From contig CABUTO010000025.1 in NCBI GenBank assembly GCA_902494535.1, positions 1-33,237 on the forward strand: a stretch of 33,237 nucleotides of DNA, written 5' to 3'. Every line of letters starts with the position of its first letter. The stretch's first letter is position 1. Made by a program: the position numbers and the translations under genes. Of this stretch, positions 1 through 8,183 are shown piece by piece. Under the pieces are notes generated by a model. The model saw only the letters and a program-made list of their open reading frames with translations. It was not told where the DNA came from and ran no database searches. This stretch comes from an uncultured Collinsella sp. GTDB lineage: Bacteria; Actinomycetota; Coriobacteriia; Coriobacteriales; Coriobacteriaceae.

Positions 1-1
1 G

Positions 2-76
2 CTCAAGGCCGTCGCGAGGAAGCGGCTCAGGGCGATATACGCCGTGATGCGCGACCGGGTGCCCTACCGGGAGTAG
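2..76 (+). CDS. IS110-family transposase, C-terminal fragment cut by the window edge
   Basis: Only the last 24 residues are visible, ending VMRDRVPYRE at the TAG at 74-76. A basic, Ala-rich helix followed by a Tyr close to the C-terminus is how many actinobacterial IS110 transposases end; this is recognised from memory, not searched. The following bases (about 79-107, containing TTGACAAAACTATAGG) resemble the 3' end commonly found after IS110 transposases. The start lies outside the window, so whether the element is intact cannot be judged. Confidence 0.6.
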   Translation, partial: LKAVARKRLRAIYAVMRDRVPYRE

Positions 77-120
77 CCCCGACGGTTGACAAAACTATAG
101 GAACACCCAATGACTAGGTA

Positions 121-160
121 GAAAAACGCCCGTCGGCAGTGGTGCCGGCGGGCGCTGCTG
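121..160 (-). terminator. Rho-independent terminator of galM
   Basis: A 12-bp GC-rich stem (127-138 with 143-154, GTGG loop, one G-T pair) is preceded on the plus strand by five A residues. Transcripts from galM therefore end in a hairpin plus U-run. Confidence 0.8.
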
Positions 161-182
161 TGCGATATGTTGCGTTGTGGGC

Positions 183-1235
183 TTAGTGCCTCATAAAGTG
201 GTATTCGATCACATTGCTGTAGGGGTGACCCGGGCCCACAATGCCCTGCGGGAACAGCGGCTGGTGCGGTGTGTCGGGGTACATCTCTGCCTCGAGGGCA
301 AAGCCAGCGCCCCAGCCATAGTTGGCATCGTCCTTGGCGTGCTCGTCGCCCAGCCAGTTGCCGGTGTAGAGCTGCACGCCCGGGGCGGTGGTGTAGTAAT
401 CCAACTCACGACCGGTCCACATCTCCTCGACGTGCATCGCGCGGCGCAGATTACGGCCGTACTGATAGCCATCGATGCACAGGCAGTGGTCGTAGCCACG
501 GGCCTGCTTAATCTGCGGGTCGTCGGCTTCCATGCCGGGCGCGACGGGGTGCAGCTCACGGAAGTCAAACGGCGTGCCCTCGACCGGAGCGATTTCACCG
601 GTGGGGATATTCTGCTCGTTGATGGGCAGGTAGTGGGCAGCGTTAGCAACAAAGAAGTGCTCGCAGTCCATGCCGGCGTTATGGCCGGCAAGGTTAAAGT
701 ACGTGTGGTTGGTCATGGACACGTACGTGGCGCAGTCGCTCTCGCAGCCATATTCGATACGGAAACAGCCGGTACGCGTCACGGTAAACACGGCTGTAAA
801 GGTGCGGTTGCCGGGAAGGCCCAGCTCGCCATCCTCAAGCGAGGTGGTCATGCGCACGACATTGTGGACCTCGTCGAGCTCAACGTCCCACACGCGCTTG
901 TGCAGGCCGTGCTCAAGATCGCTGTGTAGGTTGTTGGCGCCTTCGTTGGCCGGCATATGCCAGTCCGTGCCGGCGATGGTGATCGTGGCACCTGCAGTGC
1001 GGTTGGCCACAGGCCCGATGGTTGCGCCAAAGCAGGCGGGGTTGTCAAAGTAATCCTCGAGCTTATCGAAGCCCAGCACCACATCGCGCACGTTGCCGGG
1101 AATGTCGGGCACATCGATACCCAGCACGGTGGCGCCATAGTCCATAATGCGAACGCAGATCTCGGGCCCGTTGAGGGTGTAACGATGAACGGGGGTACCG
1201 CACGGCGCGGTGCCGAAAAGCTCGGAAGTGATCAT
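183..1235 (-). CDS. galM: Aldose 1-epimerase (galactose mutarotase)
   Basis: Cytosolic enzyme that interconverts beta- and alpha-D-galactose, supplying alpha-galactose to GalK. The 350-residue length fits the family. Visible landmarks are GPVANRTAGA (about residues 74-83), the catalytic-His motif NHTYFNLAG (His about 177), a second His in GYDHCL (about 250), and the probable catalytic Glu in ALEAEMYPD (about 315). The ATG at 1235 is chosen because AGGA lies just upstream; an in-frame ATG 20 codons earlier has no site and adds unrelated residues. The gene is divergent from the DeoR regulator, sharing a 206-bp control region. It stands apart from galK-galT at the other end of the window. Confidence 0.9.
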   Translation of the reverse strand: MITSELFGTAPCGTPVHRYTLNGPEICVRIMDYGATVLGIDVPDIPGNVRDVVLGFDKLEDYFDNPACFGATIGPVANRTAGATITIAGTDWHMPANEGANNLHSDLEHGLHKRVWDVELDEVHNVVRMTTSLEDGELGLPGNRTFTAVFTVTRTGCFRIEYGCESDCATYVSMTNHTYFNLAGHNAGMDCEHFFVANAAHYLPINEQNIPTGEIAPVEGTPFDFRELHPVAPGMEADDPQIKQARGYDHCLCIDGYQYGRNLRRAMHVEEMWTGRELDYYTTAPGVQLYTGNWLGDEHAKDDANYGWGAGFALEAEMYPDTPHQPLFPQGIVGPGHPYSNVIEYHFMRH

Positions 1236-1389
1236 TTGGTTCCTAACATCGAGGTATTTCCGACAAACTGTAGCGCGAACAGGCGAGATTATCACTACAC
1301 CCCACTAAAGCAGGGGGTATTTTTCTCAAAAAAGTGATGATTGGAGCTGTGCGGGCGTTCATTTTTGACGCGCGCGAGTCTGATACAAT

Positions 1390-1418
1390 TTGTTCGTTAT
1401 TGTTTGAATGATATGCAC
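1390..1418 (+). promoter_or_regulatory. Candidate LacR promoter/operator in front of the DeoR gene
   Basis: A 21-bp segment (1390-1410, TTGTTCGTTATTGTTTGAATG) recurs with 19 of 21 matches at 23210-23230 in front of lacF. It can be read as a -35 TTGTTC with TATGCA 16 bp downstream. A near match also occurs on the reverse strand in front of lacA. Sharing between the regulator gene and lac genes suggests an autoregulated DeoR/LacR site. This is inference from sequence sharing. Confidence 0.5.
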
Positions 1419-1441
1419 GCATAGAACGGCGAGGATTCATC

Positions 1442-2206
1442 GTGATTAAGGCAGAGCGACAGGATAAGGTTCGTCAGCTGCTCGAAGAGCAGGGCACGGT
1501 CTCGGTCAAGGAGATTTCGGATGCACTGGGTGTCTCGGATATGACGATTCGTCGTGACCTTGAGGAGCTTGCGAGCCTAGGCGAGATCGAGCGCGTGCAC
1601 GGCGGCGCCCGCAGTGCACAGGGCCGTCCCCACGCTATGTTGCGCCACGAGTATTCGCACAGCGAAAAGCGCACCAAGCATGCCGAGGAAAAGCTGCAGA
1701 TCGCGCGCCGCGCTGTGGAGCTCATCGAGGAGGGCTCGACCATCTTTTTGGGCACGGGCACTACGGTGGAGCAGATGGCCTCGATGCTGCCGGCGTTTCG
1801 CCTGCGCATCGTGACTAATTCGCTTTCGGTGTTTAACCTGCTCGAGGCGCGCGAAGACTGCGACCTGTGCCTCGTGGGCGGTATGTACCGTCGCCGCACC
1901 GCCGCTTTTGTGGGGCCAACGGCCGAGGATACTCTGCGTGCGCTGGGTATCGATGCGGCGTTTATCGGCGCCAACGGCATTCTGGATGGCGACGTGTCTA
2001 CGTCTAATATGGATGAGGGTCGTATCCAGCAGCTCGCCTTTAGCAAGGCCGACTCGCGCTATCTGATCGCCGACTCCAGCAAGATCGGCAAGCGCGACTT
2101 CTACACCTTCTGTCGTCTGGAAAGCCTGGACGCCGTGGTGTGCGAGCCGGGTATTACCGCCGAGGATCGTGTCGCCATCGAGGAACACACGCAGGTCATC
2201 TGCTAA
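1442..2206 (+). CDS. DeoR-family transcriptional regulator, LacR-like
   Basis: A 254-residue repressor of the DeoR/GlpR type. The N-terminal helix-turn-helix spans about residues 19-42 (VSVKEISDALGVSDMTIRRDL) followed by the family hallmark RVHGGA. The C-terminal sensor domain has GSTIFLGTGTT (about 96) and AFIGANGI (about 176), the usual phosphosugar-binding region. LacR regulators of this family respond to tagatose-6-phosphate; the lacA, lacB, lacC and lacF genes in this window make that the likely signal, though no specificity residue proves it. Starts at GTG, with GAGGA 6 nt upstream. A damaged copy of its middle part lies at about 6517-6894. Confidence 0.85.
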   Translation: MIKAERQDKVRQLLEEQGTVSVKEISDALGVSDMTIRRDLEELASLGEIERVHGGARSAQGRPHAMLRHEYSHSEKRTKHAEEKLQIARRAVELIEEGSTIFLGTGTTVEQMASMLPAFRLRIVTNSLSVFNLLEAREDCDLCLVGGMYRRRTAAFVGPTAEDTLRALGIDAAFIGANGILDGDVSTSNMDEGRIQQLAFSKADSRYLIADSSKIGKRDFYTFCRLESLDAVVCEPGITAEDRVAIEEHTQVIC

Positions 2207-2325
2207 CTAGCGCTACGGGATTGCCAACGGGCGATGCGGGAGGACTTTTACCTCCTGTCATTGTGGAAACCAGCGCGTCAGCGCTACGCGATATGACGCG
2301 CAAATGAGGATTCCACTATCAAATC

Positions 2326-2623
2326 GTCTCAACCTGTAACAGGTAGGGGTGAAACCACCAACCAGATGTTGCAGATTGAGATTTTTGACCCGGCCTATTC
2401 CGTTTGTCTCGATCTGTAACAGCTAGGACCGAATAATTCAGCTAGTTGTTACAGATTTAGATTGGGGATATTGGCCTGTGTATTCATCTCAATCTGTAAC
2501 ATCTAGACGTCCAAAACCGGTCTTAGTGTTACAGATTGAGACAATTCGGCGGGGTCTACCTTGTTTGTCTCGATCTGTAACGGTTAGGACTTAAAAACTC
2601 GGCTACGTGTTACAGATCGAGAC
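2326..2623. repeat. Tandem group A: four 57-nt palindromic repeats
   Basis: Units at 2326-2382, 2406-2462, 2486-2542 and 2567-2623 are separated by 23-24 nt. Each has outer arms of the type GTCTCAATCTGTAACA / TGTTACAGATTGAGAC and an A-rich centre flanked by TAG...CTA. The group fills most of the 432-bp gap between the convergent ends of the DeoR gene and the GntR gene. No coding potential was seen. The rest of the gap (2207-2325) holds nothing recognised apart from the sequence ATGACGCGCAAATGA (2294-2308), which recurs after the DeoR remnant near 6892. Confidence 0.9.
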
Positions 2624-2638
2624 AAAAGAAAAAGAACA

Positions 2639-3358
2639 TTAGGACTTGAAAATAAAGTTTTGATAAGGGATTCGCCCAGTTAAGACGGTGCGGCAGACAA
2701 TTGAGATTAGTTTGCCTCCGGAGTCGTAAGCATAATGAGTCAGTTCGATGACCGGAAGTTTTGCAACACCATAATTACTGGCTTCGGAATCGCTAAGCTG
2801 ACGTGCTCTATAGCTTTCCCTAACAGATTGGATAGACTTGGACAAGTCGTCCATGATTCTGCTAAATGCCTGAAAATCTAACTGGTTATTCGGAACGCGC
2901 GACTTTGAAATGAAGAACGTATCAGCGCCTATGAAGCTGCCTTCAAGTTCGTAGGTCAATTCAAGACGCTGAATTTCATCGCGACTTTGACATCCAAATT
3001 GTTGGAGCATCATTACGGAAATTGGACGACCTGATGTGAGGCCGCCGAAATGTTTGGTGATGGCATCCGGATCAACGCCATCGCAATGGCTTGCAAAGTC
3101 AAAGTCTAAAAGTGAATTGAGCTCGCTAACGCGTTTCGGTGCAACAAACGATCCCTTACCTTGGATTCGATAGATACTTCCACGACGCTCCAGCTCACTC
3201 ATGGCAAGTCGGACGGTTGTTCTGCTTACGGCGTATTCGTCGCAGAGTTCCATTTCTGTTGGAAGTTTATCGTCTGCTTGATATTCATCGACGATCTGCT
3301 TGAGCAGCGCGTCGGTGAGCTGTAAATAGAGTGGCCGTTTTTCGTGTGTATCGAGCAT
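2639..3358 (-). CDS. GntR-family (HutC/UTRA type) transcriptional regulator
   Basis: A 239-residue regulator with an N-terminal winged helix: LPTEMELCDEYAVSRTTVRL (about residues 32-51), then RIQGKGSFV at the wing. The C-terminal UTRA-like effector domain runs from about 85 to the end (LELTYELEGSFIG and IELTHYAYDSGGKLI). UTRA regulators usually sense a phosphosugar or similar small ligand. It lies 72 nt downstream of the DUF7916-like gene on the same strand, so probably one operon controlling itself and the divergent permease at 4708. The ATG at 3358 has GAGG 6 nt upstream; an ATG at 3376 is an alternative. Base composition is visibly less GC-rich than in the cassettes to the right. Confidence 0.85.
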   Translation of the reverse strand: MLDTHEKRPLYLQLTDALLKQIVDEYQADDKLPTEMELCDEYAVSRTTVRLAMSELERRGSIYRIQGKGSFVAPKRVSELNSLLDFDFASHCDGVDPDAITKHFGGLTSGRPISVMMLQQFGCQSRDEIQRLELTYELEGSFIGADTFFISKSRVPNNQLDFQAFSRIMDDLSKSIQSVRESYRARQLSDSEASNYGVAKLPVIELTHYAYDSGGKLISIVCRTVLTGRIPYQNFIFKS

Positions 3359-3430
3359 TAGAGCCTCAGTTTGCATGTTGGTTATACCTGATGGTTGCCT
3401 CAGTCGGGATGTAACGTGGGCAAGGTAACC

Positions 3431-4351
3431 TTAACGTATCACAGAGCGGCTCAGCATGACGATCTGATGCCTGTATCCACGAAGGGCTTGTCCGAGCGTG
3501 AAGATATTCTGGGGCAGGCAAATACCGTTCATGGAGTCCCCGATATGTTGGAGGTCAGCGCCGGCTGCTTTTGCTGCAAGGCCTATTTTCTTAATGGTCT
3601 CGCTGTCGCAGGAGTCTTGACTCGTCCCGTTCGCCGCCATGACGAGAACCTTCTCTTCAATTGACTTGCCTACGTTGTGGGATCGTACAAAGTCTACGAT
3701 GGCGCGCAGGTCTGCTTCTTGGAAGCAAGGGACGGTGTAGGGGGCTGGCACGAGAAGGATATCGACGCCGAGGTCAACAAACTTGCGCGCAATTTCGAGC
3801 GTCATGACAGGTTCTGCAACGCCCGCTCCATGCATTTTTCCGGCTATGACCAGGCCATTGAAATGCTCTTTGGAGAGTTTAATCGAATGGGCGATTGCAT
3901 CGTTGGAGACGCCGGTTCCAGGGTTGCCCGTCAGGCAGATAAAATCAAATCCGAGTTCGTTAGCCTTTTCTAAGGTCTTGGGAGAGACGCGACGACCCAT
4001 GGGGATTTCCGTTCGGGATTCAGACATCTCTGCCTCGTTATCAACAGGCTCCAGATTGACGCCAATGGGCCTTCCGCATGCTCGCTTCACCCAAGTGACC
4101 GGGTTTTCATTGAGATCATCTGGAATACCGGCAATAACTGGATCGAACACATCGAGCGCGTTAAACAGAAGCAGGTCGGCACCTGCGGCACGTTCGATTT
4201 CTGCATTAGTAACGCCGCCGAGAAATTGGGAAGAGGGTACGTTTTCCGCCATGATGGTACGTCCCTCGGAAGCCAGAATTGCCTGTTTTAGATCCATGGG
4301 TGACGTGGCGGCAAAATCGGATGCGGACATGTTCAGTAATCGTTTGGGCAT
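3431..4351 (-). CDS. DUF7916-like conserved protein, probable TIM-barrel, function unknown
   Basis: 306 residues. Alternating hydrophobic strands ending in glycine-rich or acidic loops (GADLLLFNALDVF, PIGVNLEP, FICLTGNPGTG, GLVIAGKMHGAG, DILLVPAPYTVP, VLVMAANGTSQD, GADLQHIGD) suggest a (beta/alpha)8 barrel that may bind a phosphorylated ligand. The wording MPKRLLNMSASDF and VTNAEIERAAGADL matches my memory of proteins called DUF7916 (earlier 'HAD-like' or PEP-mutase-like) found next to cellobiose/lactose PTS genes in Firmicutes. Here too it neighbours an EIICB gene and a GntR regulator. I do not know its reaction. The start has AAAGGAAG about 6 nt upstream. Less GC-rich than neighbouring lac genes. 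Confidence 0.7.
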   Translation of the reverse strand: MPKRLLNMSASDFAATSPMDLKQAILASEGRTIMAENVPSSQFLGGVTNAEIERAAGADLLLFNALDVFDPVIAGIPDDLNENPVTWVKRACGRPIGVNLEPVDNEAEMSESRTEIPMGRRVSPKTLEKANELGFDFICLTGNPGTGVSNDAIAHSIKLSKEHFNGLVIAGKMHGAGVAEPVMTLEIARKFVDLGVDILLVPAPYTVPCFQEADLRAIVDFVRSHNVGKSIEEKVLVMAANGTSQDSCDSETIKKIGLAAKAAGADLQHIGDSMNGICLPQNIFTLGQALRGYRHQIVMLSRSVIR

Positions 4352-4397
4352 TGTTACTTCCTTTGACTAGAACGACAGGCTTGTGACATTGTCTCTA

Positions 4398-4415
4398 ATA
4401 TTGTTACAACAATAT
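4398..4415. promoter_or_regulatory. Operator-like palindrome upstream of the DUF7916-like gene
   Basis: Arms ATATTGTT and AACAATAT separated by 2 bp, 47-64 bp upstream of the minus-strand start at 4351. The position and symmetry suit a dimeric repressor such as the GntR protein encoded downstream. Inference only. Confidence 0.4.
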
Positions 4416-4435
4416 ATTCAGTATGTTATATCCAA

Positions 4436-4524
4436 TCGGTGAACGGTTGCAAACTTATTGTACTGCTCGGAAAAAATAGCCCCTAGCTGGGAAAACCTTA
4501 AATTAATCAACTACCGTTCACCGA
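4436..4524. promoter_or_regulatory. Two inverted CGGTGAACGGT boxes between the divergent DUF7916-like and EIICB genes
   Basis: TCGGTGAACGGT at 4436-4447 and its exact reverse complement at 4513-4524 face away from each other in the ACCGTT sense: one toward the DUF7916-like gene, one toward the permease. The same box occurs as 21-bp-spaced direct pairs in six other control regions of the window. The 356-bp gap 4352-4707 also contains a promoter and two operator-like palindromes; no gene is seen in it. Confidence 0.55.
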
Positions 4525-4540
4525 ATAAGTATTTGAATTC

Positions 4541-4569
4541 TTGACATATCGACAAAGCGGAAAAAGAAT
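4541..4569 (+). promoter_or_regulatory. Candidate promoter of the orphan EIICB gene
   Basis: A perfect TTGACA (4541-4546) is followed after 17 bp by AAGAAT (4564-4569), 4 of 6 matches to the -10 consensus. The CGGTGAACGGT box ends 16 bp upstream of the -35. This would leave a leader of roughly 130 nt before the start codon at 4708. Confidence 0.45.
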
Positions 4570-4615
4570 TGGTTATGACAAATCGCGCAAATGATATTAC
4601 ATTTCGCACAAGAAC

Positions 4616-4639
4616 GTATTCACTTACATAAGTGGATAC
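4616..4639. promoter_or_regulatory. Operator-like inverted repeat in the EIICB leader
   Basis: Arms GTATTCACTT and AAGTGGATAC (one G-T mismatch) surround ACAT, downstream of the candidate promoter and upstream of the start at 4708. A plausible roadblock operator for the neighbouring GntR regulator. Confidence 0.35.
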
Positions 4640-4707
4640 AAACGGGGACGACGACGGTTGAGTCCGGATAAATCGTTGTGTGCCCGGGAATCATGAAAGG
4701 ATGTGTT

Positions 4708-6402
4708 ATGGACGCTATCGTCAAATTCCTTGAAAAACACCAGCCCCTCTTCGACAAAATCTCGAGGAACATTTATCTGGTGGCGATTAAGGATGGCTTT
4801 CTCTCGAATATGCCAATTGTGCTGTTCTCGAGCCTGTTCCTTCTTCTTTCGACGCTCCCTGCCTATGTAGGCATCACGCTTCCGTCTGAGGTGCTGGATT
4901 TCTTCAATAAAATCTATGCATATACCATGGGACTTCTTGGCATTATGGTGGCCGGCACCACGGCGAGCTCACTTGCCATGTCGATGAACCGTCGCATGCC
5001 TTCGGGTAAGTCTCTCAACCCCACCTCGTGCATGGTTTGTGCCATGTGCGGCATGCTCTTGCTATCGGTGACGAACGATGTTGTCTCGATTGGCGGAGCA
5101 GATACATCTGTTTTTGAAACCGGCTATATGGGAACCAAGGGTTTTCTCGCTGCGTTCGTAGCCGCATTCTTGACCGTTAATATCTATAAGGTGTGCATTA
5201 GCCATAATGTGACGATCAAGCTTCCCAAAGAGGTCCCTGGCTCTATTGCGCAGAGTTTTCGCGATATCTTTGCATTTGGGTTTTCGATCCTTGCGTGCGC
5301 TTTTATCGATCTTGCGAGCCGCAAGCTGCTTGCTGTGCCGTTCGCCAATTTGGTATCCGCTCTCATCTCGCCGCTGTTCTCCGCGGTCGATACCTATCCT
5401 GGCATGGCGCTTATCGAAGGCGCGGTCGCGCTTTTCCAATTTATGGGTATCCACGGTGCTTCGGTTGTCATGAGTCCGATCAATGCTGCGCTCTACGGCA
5501 ATACCGTTACCAATCTTGAGGTTTTCCAAGCAGGTGGACACCCGTCAATTGCTCTCACGCAGGACTTTACAAGCTTCATCGGCGGTCTGGGCGGTTCTGG
5601 CTGCACGTTCATCGTTCCTATTATCCTGATCATGTTTATGCGCTCCAAGCAGCTTAAAGCCATGGGCAAGGCATCGATTATCCCGGTGATTTTTGGAGTT
5701 AACGAGCCCGTTATCTTCGGTATGCCGATTGTTCTCAATCCCTATATGTTCGTGCCCTTCCTAGTGGCTCCTATGGTCAACGCCATTATCGGTAAATTTT
5801 TCATTGACGTCATTGGAATGAACGCCCCCATGTATACCATGCCGTGGGCGCTTCCCGGCCCAATTGGTGCGTTCCTCACCACGGGTCTCGATCTGCGTTC
5901 TCTCGTATTGATGGCAGTGCTGTTGGTCGTTGACTTTGTGATTTACTATCCGTTCTGCAAGGCGTATGACCATCAGCTTTGTTTGGAAGAGTCTGCAAAG
6001 GAGACTGCAGGAAACTCGGATGCAGATGCTATCGCCGAACAGGAAAATGTCGCAAAAGCTCTCGAGGCGGTAAAGGACAAGGCGGAGCAGATCCGCGTGC
6101 TTGTGCTTTGCCAGGGTGCCGGCACTTCGACTCTCTTGGCAAATGCTCTTCGCGAAGGTGCCGCTGCTAAGGGTATCGATCTGGTTTCTCAGTCCGGTGC
6201 GTACGGAAGCCACTATGAGACGATGGATCAGTACAACGTGATTGTTCTGGCGCCCCAGGCACGCATGTACTATGACGCTATGAAGGCCGATACCGATCGC
6301 CTTGGAATTAAACTGCTCACCACAAGGGGCAAGGAGTATATCGACCTTACCAACGATCCCGAAGGTGCAATTGACTGGATCGTTCAGGAGCTGGCTAAAT
6401 AG
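4708..6402 (+). CDS. PTS lactose/cellobiose-family EIICB permease (orphan, no adjacent hydrolase)
   Basis: 564 residues: a polytopic EIIC sugar channel (about 1-430), a short charged linker, and a cytosolic EIIB domain. EIIB carries the phosphorylated cysteine in VLVLCQGAGTS (Cys about 468), and NVIVLAPQARMYYDAMKADTDRLGIKL is typical of lactose-type EIIB. EIIC shows FGVNEPVIFGMPIVLNP, the conserved substrate-site loop. The ATG at 4708 follows AAAGGA; an upstream in-frame GTG at 4678 has no better site. It has no EIIA domain, so it needs a separate EIIA such as the one at 23313. Unlike the three other permeases it has no GH1 partner, so its sugar is uncertain. It is divergent from a DUF7916-like/GntR operon that may control it. 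Confidence 0.9.
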   Translation: MDAIVKFLEKHQPLFDKISRNIYLVAIKDGFLSNMPIVLFSSLFLLLSTLPAYVGITLPSEVLDFFNKIYAYTMGLLGIMVAGTTASSLAMSMNRRMPSGKSLNPTSCMVCAMCGMLLLSVTNDVVSIGGADTSVFETGYMGTKGFLAAFVAAFLTVNIYKVCISHNVTIKLPKEVPGSIAQSFRDIFAFGFSILACAFIDLASRKLLAVPFANLVSALISPLFSAVDTYPGMALIEGAVALFQFMGIHGASVVMSPINAALYGNTVTNLEVFQAGGHPSIALTQDFTSFIGGLGGSGCTFIVPIILIMFMRSKQLKAMGKASIIPVIFGVNEPVIFGMPIVLNPYMFVPFLVAPMVNAIIGKFFIDVIGMNAPMYTMPWALPGPIGAFLTTGLDLRSLVLMAVLLVVDFVIYYPFCKAYDHQLCLEESAKETAGNSDADAIAEQENVAKALEAVKDKAEQIRVLVLCQGAGTSTLLANALREGAAAKGIDLVSQSGAYGSHYETMDQYNVIVLAPQARMYYDAMKADTDRLGIKLLTTRGKEYIDLTNDPEGAIDWIVQELAK

Positions 6403-6437
6403 TGGATGCACTCCGTCGTTGATTCGTCGGTGTATAG

Positions 6438-6480
6438 TACGGCCCCGCAGCTTATTGAGCTGCGGGGCCGTATTTCGTTG
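6438..6480 (+). terminator. Terminator after the orphan EIICB gene
   Basis: A 15-bp stem (6438-6452 with 6458-6472) with a 5-nt loop starts 35 bp after the stop codon. The T-run after it is weak (TATTTCGTT), so termination may be partial. Confidence 0.7.
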
Positions 6481-6516
6481 AGTATCTAATTGAGACAATG
6501 AGCGCAACCGTCGTGA

Positions 6517-6894
6517 GATCGCATTGGCGCTCTCCGAGTCACCGACAAACTGTCTTCCATCTATGTGACCAATTCGCTTTCGGCCTTTAGCCTGCTCGAG
6601 GCGCGCGAGGATTGCGAGCTGTGCCTGGTGGGCGGCATGTACCGTCGCCGCACCGCCGCCTTTGTGGGCCCCATGGCCGAGGATACCCTGCGTGCGCTGG
6701 GCATTGACGCGGCGTTTATCGGTGCCAACGGCATCTTGGACGGTGACGTATCTACGTCCAATATGGACGAGGGCCGCATCCAGCAGCTCGCCTTTAGCAA
6801 GGCCGATACGCGCTACCTCATCGCCGACTCCAGCAAGATCGGCGGGCGATACTTCTGCCCCCCCTGCCGGCGCAGGGGTGCCGCTTTAAAATGA
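6517..6894 (+). pseudogene. Decayed fragment of a DeoR-family regulator gene
   Basis: The frame translates as a DeoR sensor domain: YVTNSLSAFSLLEARED, LVGGMYRRRTAAFVGP, AFIGANGILDGD and EGRIQQLAFSKADTRYLIA. These match the intact gene at 1442-2206 almost residue for residue from about 6559 to 6845. There is no helix-turn-helix, no convincing start, and the normal C-terminus (SLDAVVCEPGITAEDRV) is replaced by unrelated PPCRRRGAALK. A short sequence close to ATGACGCGTAAATGA follows here (about 6891) and also after the intact gene (about 2294), so the duplicated segment probably extended past the stop and then lost an internal part. It lies between the orphan EIICB terminator and the fic gene. 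No gene is seen in the rest of 6403-6942. Confidence 0.8.
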
Positions 6895-6942
6895 CGCGTA
6901 AATGACTTTGGGCAACAAGGATGAGGCTATTCTGAGATATGA

Positions 6943-8175
6943 CTAGACTCCGTATCTCGTCTTTATGTCCCTTGAGAATGAATCGTAGTCTTCATAGAGC
7001 CCTTCTCTGCTTTCATCCTCGGCGTGGTTTACACGTTCAAGGAGCTTATCCTTTGAAGCCTCTTTTGTTATTGCGGCCTCGCCATCGGGTATTGTGGCTT
7101 GCAAGAATAGTTCTAGAGCATGGACGTCTTTGAGTATGTAGCCCGTCGAACGACCCGCTCCTGTTTTTTCGATTGCGCTGCAACTAACAAGCTGGCCGAG
7201 GGTTCGTTTAACGGTTACCTCGCTGATATCGGGGCAGTTGGACCGGATGTCGGATTTCTTAATGACGCCGGGTCTCTGTTGAAATAGAACAGCGATGCGC
7301 GCTTGCTTCGACATGGGACGAGTGCTTGATTCAATTAAGGTACGCTGCTCGAGCTGTCGGTAGGCGGCCAGGGTTGTTCCGAGCATGAAACGGATAAAGG
7401 GTACTTCGGTGTTTTGATTTTCATTCCATCCAGTGGAGCTTGCAGCGAGGGCGTTGTAGTAAAGCGCTTTGTTGTCTTCAATAAGTCGTTCGATGCTGAT
7501 GTAACGCGCAACATCGTATCCAGTCTTTTCGAGCAGCAGCGTTGTAAGGAGCCGGCTCATCCTGCCATTGCCATCGTTGAAGGGATGAATGCTAACAAAA
7601 TCGAAGATAAAGCGGAGCGATATAAGGAGGGGATCGCAAACTTGGCGAGATAAAGCATCGTTGAGGGACTGGCAGGCTTCTTTAATAAGTCCCGGGGTTG
7701 CTAAAGCCGAAGGGGGCCTAAAGCGCACAAATCGATTACCTTGATCGTCAATGGAGACGATTTCGTTATCGCCATCTTTCCAATGGCCTCCATACGAGAT
7801 TGCCGTGTGCGCCATGAGGTCACGATGCAACTGCAGAATGACCGATGGCGTTACGGGAATGGAATCGTGTTGCTCGTGAATAAGCGACAGCACATCTCGG
7901 TATCCAGCGATTTCTTCCTCTGCGCGGGAGCTTGGCTTGGCGGAATACGCCATGATCGCTTTGAGTCTTTTTTGGGTGGTAACAATTCCTTCAAGTCCGT
8001 TGGAGGATCGGGTGCTTTGGATCTTAGCCTCCTCCATTAGGGACGATAGAAGCTCGGGTTTGACTTGACTCAGAGCAAACTGACGGCCTTTATGCTCGCG
8101 TATCGAGAGGAGGAGGTTGGTGATTGGAGTTGCTTCGAGTTCCGCTGGGACTGTGGTGTAATCGAACTGGCGCAT
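6943..8175 (-). CDS. Fic-domain protein, class II, with C-terminal winged helix
   Basis: 410 residues. The catalytic Fic motif HPFNDGNGRMSR is complete at about residues 197-208, so nucleotide transfer (usually AMPylation) to a protein is likely. An N-terminal inhibitory motif of the form SxxxEG (SNGLEG, about 58-63) places it among self-inhibited class II Fic proteins. The region about 290-355 (PGVIKKSDIRSNCPDISEVTVKRTLGQLVSCSAIEK) reads as a winged helix-turn-helix, seen in many 'Fic/DOC family' proteins of this size. AAAGGAG sits just before the ATG. It is a single gene with no antitoxin partner, in a less GC-rich stretch, and its promoter is embedded in a large inverted repeat. The protein target cannot be told from sequence. 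Confidence 0.9.
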   Translation of the reverse strand: MRQFDYTTVPAELEATPITNLLLSIREHKGRQFALSQVKPELLSSLMEEAKIQSTRSSNGLEGIVTTQKRLKAIMAYSAKPSSRAEEEIAGYRDVLSLIHEQHDSIPVTPSVILQLHRDLMAHTAISYGGHWKDGDNEIVSIDDQGNRFVRFRPPSALATPGLIKEACQSLNDALSRQVCDPLLISLRFIFDFVSIHPFNDGNGRMSRLLTTLLLEKTGYDVARYISIERLIEDNKALYYNALAASSTGWNENQNTEVPFIRFMLGTTLAAYRQLEQRTLIESSTRPMSKQARIAVLFQQRPGVIKKSDIRSNCPDISEVTVKRTLGQLVSCSAIEKTGAGRSTGYILKDVHALELFLQATIPDGEAAITKEASKDKLLERVNHAEDESREGLYEDYDSFSRDIKTRYGV

Positions 8176-8183
8176 GCGGCTCC

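Noticed and set aside
2326..2623. CRISPR array (regular repeats and 23-nt spacers)
   Set aside because: Repeats are 57-nt full palindromes that vary in the centre, spacers are similar to one another and short, groups have only 2-4 units, and no cas gene is present.
3431..4351. Missing LacD (tagatose-1,6-bisphosphate aldolase)
   Set aside because: The protein looks like a barrel, but none of the LacD sequence features that I know are visible, and it is linked to a different regulator.
6861..6878. Hairpin CCCCTGC/GCAGGGG as terminator for fic or the DeoR remnant
   Set aside because: The stem is only 7 bp and no T-run follows on either strand.
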